From: TMED14 sp963925545
Lineage (GTDB): Bacteria; Bacteroidota; Bacteroidia; Flavobacteriales; Schleiferiaceae
Direction: 5' to 3'
Length of the DNA stretch: 21,039 nucleotides
Assembly (NCBI GenBank): GCA_963925545.1
Contig: CAWUSA010000027.1
Span: forward strand, 1-21,039
In this document: piece by piece, positions 16,677 to 21,039 of the stretch
Numbering within the stretch: position 1 is the first letter of the stretch
How the letters are laid out: each line of letters starts with the position of its first letter
Made by a program: the position numbers and the translations under genes
The notes under the pieces: model-generated
The model's database searches: none
Told to the model about the DNA's origin: nothing
What the model saw: only the letters and a program-made list of their open reading frames with translations

Positions 16677-17798
16677 ATGAAATTTATAAAACTCCCCCTT
16701 TTCGCAATGGCTCTGTTTGCCATGTCCTGCCAGCAAGCTGGCCTTACCGTGAATATTGACATTTCTAACCTCGAGACTTTAACGCCAGACAGCACAAATG
16801 AGGCGTCGCGACCACAAGCCATGCTTTTGATGCGTGACAGCGCCCAGTGGGACACGGCAGCAATCACCACATTGGTTGATGGACAAGGTGTTTTGCAAGT
16901 TAAAATGGATCAGCCACGAGCCTTTTACCTCTTCATTAAGGGCCTTGGTAACCCCGCTGTGGGATTTGGCCAAGCAGGCAATCTAACATTGACTGGCGAT
17001 GCCGCATCAGCAAAATTTGAAGGCAACCTAACGGGCACCCCTGAATTGGCTGCCATGGCAGCCATGGACTCTGCTGAAGGGAGTTACCGAGAAATCTCCC
17101 AAGCTATGTCACCCTTGTACCGCGCTGCTCAAGCTGCTCAGGACCAGGTAATGATTGATTCAGTGCTTGGCATTTACAACGATGCCTACGCTGTCTGGAT
17201 GGACTACGTGAAGGATTTTGCCATGAATCAAGGTGCACTCGGTGCCTATGTCGCCAACCTACACCTTTTCATGGAAGACCACCCTATTCTGGATTCTATT
17301 TTAGCTCAAGTGCCTGAAGCCAATCTTGAAGCGAAAGCCGTTGTGGCCCTTGCTGAACAGATTGCTACACTTAAGCGAATTGCTGTGGGACAGCCCTTGG
17401 TTGACCTCAACCAAAAAGACACCAGCGGCGTCGACTATGCCCTGAGCGATGTTGCCATTAATCAATACCTTTTGGTTGACTTCTGGGCTTCTTGGTGTGC
17501 TCCCTGCCGGGCTCAAAACCCTGCTCTACTAGCCGTGTACAATGATTACCACGAGAAGGGGTTTGATATCCTAGGCGTGTCATTTGATCAAAGTGCCCCG
17601 AACTGGATCAAGGGAATCAGGGAAGACCAGCTGAACTGGTTTCACATGTCTGACCTGAAAGGTTGGGGCAATAGCGCCAGCGAACTCTACGCCATTCGAT
17701 CCATACCGCAAAACTTAATGATTGGCAACGATGGAAACATCGCTGCAAAGAACTTGGATCCTGAGGCATTGCGTGCCTGGCTGGCTGAGCGTCTATGA
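16677..17798 (+). CDS. TlpA-like thioredoxin-fold lipoprotein
   Basis: From the ATG at 16677 this is a 373-aa probable lipoprotein: MKFIKLPLFAMALFAMSC with Cys18 as the lipidation site (AMSC is a slightly weak lipobox). An in-frame ATG 15 nt upstream lies inside the promoter element and is rejected. The N-terminal half (about 20-230) is a beta-rich then helical domain like the DUF4369 domain found in Bacteroidota thiol-disulfide proteins. The C-terminal half is a TlpA/redoxin domain: YLLVDFWASWCAPCRAQNP with the redox pair WCAPC, GFDILGVSFDQ, and the cis-proline region AIRSIPQNLMIGNDG. It probably reduces or oxidises cell-envelope thiols; its partner is unknown. It is divergent from the S46 peptidase gene and ends at a bidirectional terminator shared with fabG. 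Confidence 0.92.
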   Translation: MKFIKLPLFAMALFAMSCQQAGLTVNIDISNLETLTPDSTNEASRPQAMLLMRDSAQWDTAAITTLVDGQGVLQVKMDQPRAFYLFIKGLGNPAVGFGQAGNLTLTGDAASAKFEGNLTGTPELAAMAAMDSAEGSYREISQAMSPLYRAAQAAQDQVMIDSVLGIYNDAYAVWMDYVKDFAMNQGALGAYVANLHLFMEDHPILDSILAQVPEANLEAKAVVALAEQIATLKRIAVGQPLVDLNQKDTSGVDYALSDVAINQYLLVDFWASWCAPCRAQNPALLAVYNDYHEKGFDILGVSFDQSAPNWIKGIREDQLNWFHMSDLKGWGNSASELYAIRSIPQNLMIGNDGNIAAKNLDPEALRAWLAERL

Positions 17799-17825
17799 TG
17801 CTCTGATGCATGTCTCTTCCAAGCA

Positions 17826-17849
17826 AAACGGCGCCTTTGGGCGCCGTTT
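17826..17849. terminator. Bidirectional terminator between the TlpA-like gene and fabG
   Basis: AAACGGCGCC (17826-17835) pairs with GGCGCCGTTT (17840-17849) around a TTTG loop, a perfect 10-bp stem with GC core and A/T flanks. The T stretch on the plus strand and the matching TTTT on the minus strand allow it to end both convergent transcripts. It lies 27 nt after one stop and 22 nt after the other. Confidence 0.85.
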
Positions 17850-17871
17850 CTGTTTGCTTAAATTCTTGGAA

Positions 17872-18615
17872 TCAGGTCAATAACCCACCGTCAACTTGCA
17901 GAACTTGTCCTGTGATGTAGGTTGACATGTCGGAAGCTAAAAAGACACAGGCATTGGCGACATCCAACGGCTGCCCTCCCCGTTTCAACGGAATAGCATT
18001 GCGCCATGACTCCACGGTGTCAGCGTTCAGTGAATCAGTCATTTCTGTCTCAATGAAACCTGGGGCTATGGCGTTGCAACGAATCCCTCTAGAACCGAGC
18101 TCTAACGCAATAGATTTGGTAAACCCAATGATGCCAGCCTTTGAGGCAGCGTAGTTAGACTGGCCCGCATTGCCCTTCACGCCTACAATGGATGACATGT
18201 TGATGATGCTGCCGCTGCGCTGCTTGAGCATCAAGCGCTGCACATGCTTGGTGGTATTGAACACTGACTTCAAATTGACTGAAAGTACCCGATCGAAATC
18301 TTCTTCTGTCATGCGCATGAGCAGGGTGTCCTTTGTGATGCCCGCATTGTTGACCACTATGTCGATTTGGCCATAATGGGCCACAATGTCCTTGATCAAT
18401 TGCTCTGCTTGCTCTGAGCTTGACGCATCAGACTGGAACCCTTTAGCTTCTCCCCGCTTGGAAAGCTCAGCTTCAAGGGCCTCGCCTTTCTCTACGCTGG
18501 ATAAATACGTGAAGGCAACTTTTGCCCCTTCCGCGATAAATTGTTCAGCAATGGCTTTGCCGATGCCTTTGGATGCGCCTGTGATCAGTGCGACTTTGTT
18601 TGTCAATAAACCCAT
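17872..18615 (-). CDS. fabG: 3-oxoacyl-[acyl-carrier-protein] reductase
   Basis: This short-chain dehydrogenase reduces 3-ketoacyl-ACP with NADPH in fatty-acid elongation. It is 247 aa, the standard length. The cofactor motif TGASKGIG is at 12-19, NNAG at 89-92, and the catalytic tetrad is Asn114, Ser142, Tyr155 and Lys159 (YAASK). The stretch RCNAIAPGFIETEMTD and the end TGQVLQVDGGLLT are typical of FabG. Other SDR enzymes share these motifs, but the whole sequence reads as FabG. It is 19 nt downstream of the PAP2 gene, and a -7 element overlapping the PAP2 3' end suggests it can be transcribed alone. No acpP or other fab gene is adjacent. Confidence 0.94.
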   Translation of the reverse strand: MGLLTNKVALITGASKGIGKAIAEQFIAEGAKVAFTYLSSVEKGEALEAELSKRGEAKGFQSDASSSEQAEQLIKDIVAHYGQIDIVVNNAGITKDTLLMRMTEEDFDRVLSVNLKSVFNTTKHVQRLMLKQRSGSIINMSSIVGVKGNAGQSNYAASKAGIIGFTKSIALELGSRGIRCNAIAPGFIETEMTDSLNADTVESWRNAIPLKRGGQPLDVANACVFLASDMSTYITGQVLQVDGGLLT

Positions 18616-18634
18616 GGTTGATATAATAAGGTGA

Positions 18635-19243
18635 TTACAAAATTAACGATTTTTGATGCCCAACGGACACCCTGAGCGCAAGCAAGGCAAGAAGCCCACC
18701 AGCAACGACATCCCATGACCAATGCATGAACAGCGTCATTCTAGACAATCCGATGAGCATTGCAAGGCAGGCTAAGAGCCATTGAGTATAGGGGCGCCTC
18801 CCCCAATGAAACGCTAGCATGCCGCACATAAAAAAAGCGATGGCAGTGTGACCTGAGGGAAAAGTCCTTGCCATTGCTGTGGTTAATCCAGCAATATCTG
18901 GCAACCCTTCCATAACTGCCCATGGCCTTTGCATTGAAGCAAGTAGGGCTTTGATGAGTTGTGGCAGCATGGCAGCAAGGGCAAAGCCTGACCACATTCG
19001 CACATCAGCCATAGCTGCCTTTCCCTGGTAACGCCAAAGGCTTAATAGAATCACTGGAATAGCTATGAGCCCATCACCTAGAAGGGTTACCCATTGCCAA
19101 AAACTCTCCATGAGGGGCATGTGGTGATCCAGTAACCAGGTGCTGAGCGGGAAGGATCCACCAACCACAATCGTGACAATCGCCAATGCAGCTAAACCAA
19201 ATGCTGACAGCAAGAAGAAGGGTTTTAAGGTGGACTTAACCAC
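18635..19243 (-). CDS. PAP2-family membrane phosphatase
   Basis: This 202-aa integral membrane protein starts at a GTG (19243-19241) that overlaps the stop region of the upstream START-like gene by 8 nt; the next ATG would remove the first membrane segment. The three PAP2 motifs are intact: KALLASMQRP (Lys98, Arg106, Pro107), PSGH (129-132) and SRMTLFMHWSWD (Ser167, Arg168, His174, Asp178). Hydrophobic segments at about 10-28, 55-70, 85-100, 133-147, 153-168 and 178-191 suggest five or six helices. It probably dephosphorylates a lipid phosphate such as undecaprenyl diphosphate, phosphatidate or a phosphatidylglycerol phosphate; the substrate is not readable from sequence. It sits in a probable START-PAP2-fabG operon. 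Confidence 0.92.
   Translation of the reverse strand: MVKSTLKPFFLLSAFGLAALAIVTIVVGGSFPLSTWLLDHHMPLMESFWQWVTLLGDGLIAIPVILLSLWRYQGKAAMADVRMWSGFALAAMLPQLIKALLASMQRPWAVMEGLPDIAGLTTAMARTFPSGHTAIAFFMCGMLAFHWGRRPYTQWLLACLAMLIGLSRMTLFMHWSWDVVAGGLLALLALRVSVGHQKSLIL
18638..18645 (-). promoter_or_regulatory. -7 promoter element for fabG inside the PAP2 3' end
   Basis: The minus strand reads TAATTTTG, a perfect TAnnTTTG, 22 nt before the fabG ATG. It overlaps the final codons of the PAP2 gene. A TTG (complement of 18661-18663) lies 15 nt upstream, slightly closer than the usual -33 spacing. Confidence 0.45.
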
Positions 19244-19622
19244 CGATATGCCTCAGCAAAGATGCTACTTGGCTTGTCCAAAGAAGCTTCATCTCTTCCA
19301 CTTCATCGGGCTCCACGTGGTCGGTGACACGCAACAAGGTGTCCCCGGTCAATTCATCCGTTTCGATTCGGAACTCAAAGGAAAAGCTACTAGGTCCTTC
19401 ATCACTTTCCCACTTGAATTGGATGAAGGTGTTTTTCACAGACTTGACAAGCTTAGCAACCTCTTCTGAGCCATCCCAAAAGAAAGAAAACGTTTCGCCA
19501 CGTGAATTTACATCATCACAAAACCACTCGGATAATCCGCTGGGTGTTGATAAGCAGCTAAAGAGAATGTGCTCTGAGCTGCGGACGGGGAATTCTAGGT
19601 CGATAATTTTACGATCTGACAT
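19236..19622 (-). CDS. START-like (SRPBCC) domain protein
   Basis: This 128-aa cytosolic protein has the pattern of the START-like family widespread in Bacteroidota: CLSTPSGLSEWFCDDVN, then FSFFWDGSEEVAKLV, FIQFKWE, and the end DEVEEMKLLWTSQVASLLRH. The helix-grip fold usually binds a hydrophobic ligand, but no ligand is known for this group. No catalytic residues are expected. The ATG at 19622 is the only good start. It heads the PAP2-fabG cluster with an 8-nt overlap, which hints at a lipid-related role by association only. No strong promoter is visible upstream. Confidence 0.87.
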   Translation of the reverse strand: MSDRKIIDLEFPVRSSEHILFSCLSTPSGLSEWFCDDVNSRGETFSFFWDGSEEVAKLVKSVKNTFIQFKWESDEGPSSFSFEFRIETDELTGDTLLRVTDHVEPDEVEEMKLLWTSQVASLLRHIGG

Positions 19623-19716
19623 ACAAACTATTATTACAATCGCAATATAGTTGAATGATTGACGTAGCCAAATGTTGGCATGGTTAAGTTATTATCACAT
19701 TTAATGCAAACATTGC

Positions 19717-19747
19717 TTGCTTGTACTCTCCTTGATGTGTAATTTCG
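19717..19747 (+). promoter_or_regulatory. Promoter for tRNA-Met
   Basis: TTG at 19717-19719 and TAATTTCG at 19740-19747 (one mismatch from TAnnTTTG) are separated by 20 nt. The tRNA begins 13 nt after the -7 element. A second TTG at 19721 gives a 16-nt spacer and is less likely. Confidence 0.5.
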
Positions 19748-19759
19748 CGCCTCTAAAAT

Positions 19760-19833
19760 GGCGAGGTAGCTCAGATGGTTAGAGCGCAGGATTCATAACC
19801 CTGAGGTCGGCAGTTCGATTCTGCTTCTCGCTA
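19760..19833 (+). tRNA. tRNA-Met (anticodon CAT), elongator type
   Basis: All arms fold. The acceptor GGCGAGG pairs with TCTCGCT using G-T wobbles at 1-72 and 7-66. The D arm is GCTC/GAGC with a 9-nt loop. The anticodon stem CAGGA/CCCTG has loop TTCATAA (anticodon 19794-19796) and an A-C mismatch at 31-39. The variable loop is AGGTC, the T arm GGCAG/CTGCT with loop TTCGATT, and the discriminator A. CCA is not encoded (CAA follows). The D arm and the 1-72 pair argue against the initiator. A CAT tRNA converted to Ile by lysidine cannot be fully excluded. Confidence 0.93.
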
Positions 19834-19834
19834 C

Positions 19835-19865
19835 AAGCCCTTCAGTTAATACTGAGGGGCTTTTT
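19835..19865 (+). terminator. Rho-independent terminator after tRNA-Met
   Basis: AAGCCCTTCAGT (19835-19846) pairs with ACTGAGGGGCTT (19851-19862) across all 12 positions (one G-T wobble) around a TAAT loop, ending in five T. It begins two bases after the tRNA, so the tRNA is a single-gene unit. Confidence 0.9.
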
Positions 19866-20036
19866 GCTGCGAGGTTATGAAGTTTTGGTTTTGACAATAC
19901 GTTCATTTACAGCGACTTAATTGTCGAAAACCTACCTGCGCTTATCTACTTATCAATTTAAAAGAACTCATTACACCAGCTAATGACTGATTAATTAATT
20001 TCTAAAGTAATCCTATAATAACAAAGAATCAACCCC

Positions 20037-20062
20037 ATTTCTGTCACCAATTTCTGCCACCA
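20037..20062. repeat. Tandem 13-bp direct repeat
   Basis: ATTTCTGTCACCA is followed directly by ATTTCTGCCACCA, with one difference in 13 positions. Abutting 13-bp repeats (just over one helical turn) are typical of protein-binding sites, for example recombinase arm sites or repressor operators. The protein is unknown. Confidence 0.5.
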
Positions 20063-20097
20063 TTAGGATAATGACGCTTTGTCAGCCTAACATAGAC

Positions 20098-20107
20098 CTC
20101 TCGAGAG
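20098..20107. repeat. Perfect 10-bp palindrome CTCTCGAGAG
   Basis: A perfect inverted repeat with no spacer in AT-rich non-coding DNA, 35 nt after the tandem 13-bp repeat. It could be a dimer-binding site. A 10-bp palindrome may also arise by chance. Confidence 0.3.
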
Positions 20108-20334
20108 ATATTTATTTCAATTGAATTCACAAAATCAAATTGAATTTCCGTTATATATATATGAGATGCTAAACTTGGCTCATAGGCATTAATCTAAAAG
20201 GCGTTTAGAAAACCAAGAAATTTTCTACAATGAACCATCTAACTCCCTCGGTGGCTTGACGTTGTAAACTCGGATAGAGCGCCTGTGTGGGTTTGGGCGG
20301 CAGTTTTTCCCGTGTCAGTAGTAATCGACACCGT

Positions 20335-20406
20335 ATGAATGGGTTTTCTGTCTTGATTCTGATGGGGGTGGCCTCGTGTAAAGAGAGTAATATCTTTTTT
20401 AGATGA
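20335..20406 (+). other. Possible truncated lipoprotein leader, 23 codons
   Basis: An ATG-started frame encodes MNGFSVLILMGVASC followed by KESNIFFR and a TGA stop. The first 15 residues look like a lipoprotein signal with a lipobox ending in Cys15, but there is no mature domain. It could be a decayed lipoprotein gene, a short regulatory leader peptide or chance. It lies within the stop-poor block. Confidence 0.2.
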
Positions 20407-20426
20407 GGTATGGGAAATAATTAATG

Positions 20427-20512
20427 AAAGTGCCCTTGCGGGCAGTTGTTTGGGAAGTGGTATGTGTGTAAAGTGCCCTGCGGGGCAGTTGTTTGTAAAA
20501 AGTAGTTTGTGT
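20427..20512 (+). repeat. Two tandem 43-bp repeats, each with a TGCCC/GGGCA hairpin
   Basis: Unit 1 starts at 20427 and unit 2 at 20470. Each has AAAG, a 5-bp stem TGCCC/GGGCA, then CAGTTGTTTG-like sequence (GTTGTTTG) and a G/T-rich tail. The loops differ (TTGC at 20436-20439, TGCG at 20479-20482) while the stems are identical, so structure rather than loop sequence is kept. The pair ends just before the phage-like gene at 20517 and could control it at the DNA or RNA level. Confidence 0.65.
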
Positions 20513-20516
20513 TAGT

Positions 20517-20810
20517 ATGAATACGTCAGGTAAGAAGTTTGGAGGACGCACCAAGGGGACTCCAAACAAATTAAGCAGTAAGATTAAAGAACAACTGTCT
20601 TTATTAATAACTGATACGATTGACTCATTGGACTTAGATACTATGACTAAGTCTGAAAAGCTAAAACTGATACAACTGGGGCTTCCCTATATCATTACAA
20701 AGGCTCAATCTGAAGAGCCACAAGAAGAACAAAGTATTACTGTAGAGATCATAGACAGGTTAAGCGATTACTCAGATAAGGAATTACACAGTGCTATTAA
20801 AAAGAACTAA
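20517..20810 (+). CDS. Small phage-like protein with GGRTKGTPNK motif
   Basis: This is a 97-aa protein. The N-terminus MNTSGKKFGGRTKGTPNK matches the basic G-R-x-K-G-x-x-N-K signature common in small phage and mobile-element proteins of Bacteroidota, including DNA-binding terminase-small-subunit-like ones. A helical segment follows (about 20-60: IKEQLSLLITDTIDSL, SEKLKLIQLGLPYIITK), then an acidic linker (EEPQEEQS) and VEIIDRLSDYSDKELHSAI. DNA or DNA-complex binding is plausible but not shown. Codon use is AT-rich (AGA, TTA, ATA, AAA), unlike the genes before the tRNA, a sign of transfer. It is preceded by two tandem hairpin repeats and its end overlaps a possible 37-codon frame by 20 nt. No terminase large subunit or integrase is in view. 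Confidence 0.65.
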   Translation: MNTSGKKFGGRTKGTPNKLSSKIKEQLSLLITDTIDSLDLDTMTKSEKLKLIQLGLPYIITKAQSEEPQEEQSITVEIIDRLSDYSDKELHSAIKKN

Positions 20811-20904
20811 CCCAAGACAAGCCATAATAGATAGCTACAGTAGACCTGTGTTGTACGATGGTGTCGTTATTTATAAAGGGATTAGAATACTTAGATTCAA
20901 ATAA
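20791..20904 (+). CDS. Possible small gene, 37 aa, overlapping the phage-like gene
   Basis: From a GTG at 20791 the frame reads VLLKRTNPRQAIIDSYSRPV and continues with YDGVVIYKGIRILRFK before a TAA at 20902-20904. The 20-nt overlap with the upstream stop is like compact phage gene layouts, and the residue pattern is protein-like. I do not recognise it. After the stop the same frame continues LSVEIIDCLGKN and another stop, echoing VEIIDRL and the KN ending of the upstream protein, so this may be a decayed duplicate rather than a gene. Confidence 0.3.
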   Translation: MLLKRTNPRQAIIDSYSRPVLYDGVVIYKGIRILRFK

Positions 20905-21039
20905 TTGTCAGTAGAGATTATAGATTGTTTAGGTAAAAACTAAATTTGTAAATTGCAGGTATGATAAACGAGAACAAAAGTTCCTGTTATCTGTAAATTA
21001 AGACCTGTAAATAGGAGGTTTATTCTCCATATAACCAGT
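20905..21039. other. Window end without a recognised gene; repeated TGTAAAT
   Basis: TGTAAAT occurs at 20947-20953, 20992-20998 and 21006-21012, the last two as CTGTAAAT. An AGGAGG at 21013-21018 is a strong Shine-Dalgarno-like sequence, unusual for this phylum; part of it can pair with CTCC at 21025-21028. No start codon with a meaningful frame follows before the window ends. Confidence 0.3.

Larger units (their letters stand above)
19866..20516. other. 651-nt region without a convincing gene; repeats and an unusual block
   Basis: The first part (to about 20220) is very AT-rich (13 G/C in 20101-20160). It holds an AT run near 20149-20162, a tandem 13-bp repeat and a palindrome, and no usable reading frame. 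From about 20225 to 20405 the composition rises to about half G/C (31 of 60 in 20281-20340). Several frames there are open on both strands, but none has a supported start. A tandem hairpin repeat fills 20427-20512. This is likely non-coding or decayed DNA at the edge of an acquired segment. Confidence 0.5.

Noticed and set aside
20427..20512. CRISPR array
   Set aside because: Only two units, imperfect, with no unique spacers between fixed repeats and no cas genes nearby.
20239..20700. Long minus-strand open frame running from the phage-like gene into the stop-poor block
   Set aside because: Its upstream part is antisense to the phage-like gene and it has no convincing start codon; only the block at 20225-20405 is kept as a finding.

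Overview
The window looks like a chromosomal segment of a Bacteroidota bacterium, most likely marine and Flavobacteriales-like (lineage inferred, not tested). The reasons are: promoter elements of the Bacteroidota type (TAnnTTTG at -7, sometimes with TTG/TTTG near -33) in front of many genes; almost no Shine-Dalgarno sequences; an S46 dipeptidyl peptidase and a START-like protein of kinds typical of this phylum; and the divergent gyrA/clpC arrangement with a TPR gene behind gyrA.

Layout. 1-3727 (minus): a secreted TPR protein cut by the window edge, downstream of gyrA. 3894-6503 (plus): clpC, divergent from gyrA across a short AT-rich region with a perfect DnaA-box sequence and a near-match in inverted orientation. 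6489-6755 (minus): a DUF493/YbeD protein whose end overlaps the clpC end. 6776-10132 (plus): a tight operon of a P-loop kinase-like ATPase, a RecQ helicase and fmt (Met-tRNA formyltransferase). An HU gene follows with its own strong promoter and a clear terminator. 10576-12224 (minus): pdxH then a Gfo/Idh/MocA oxidoreductase, coupled by a 4-nt overlap. 12249-12800 (plus): YqgE/AlgH, whose 3' end overlaps the 3' end of an aminotransferase class IV gene by 39 nt. 12762-14518 (minus): sucD and that aminotransferase, again with a 4-nt overlap. 14584-16641 (minus): an S46 peptidase of the DPP11 type, divergent from a TlpA-like thioredoxin lipoprotein (16677-17798, plus). 17872-19622 (minus): START-like protein, PAP2 phosphatase and fabG. 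A tRNA-Met(CAT) at 19760-19833 with its own terminator closes the ordinary chromosomal part.

From about 19866 to the end the DNA changes character. It is AT-rich and gene-poor, with short repeats and palindromes, one GC-richer block (about 20225-20405) that is unusually free of stop codons in several frames, a tandem pair of hairpin-bearing 43-bp repeats, a small phage-like gene with a GGRTKGTPNK motif, and a possible 37-codon overlapping gene. A likely reading is the edge of a mobile or phage-derived element beside the tRNA. No integrase or second boundary lies inside the window, so this stays an inference.

The core genes are mostly housekeeping: topology (gyrA, HU), repair (recQ), protein quality control (clpC), translation initiation (fmt), vitamin B6 (pdxH), TCA cycle (sucD), fatty-acid synthesis (fabG) and peptide use (DPP11). 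Short intergenic gaps, 4-nt stop/start overlaps and overlapping convergent ends show a compact genome.
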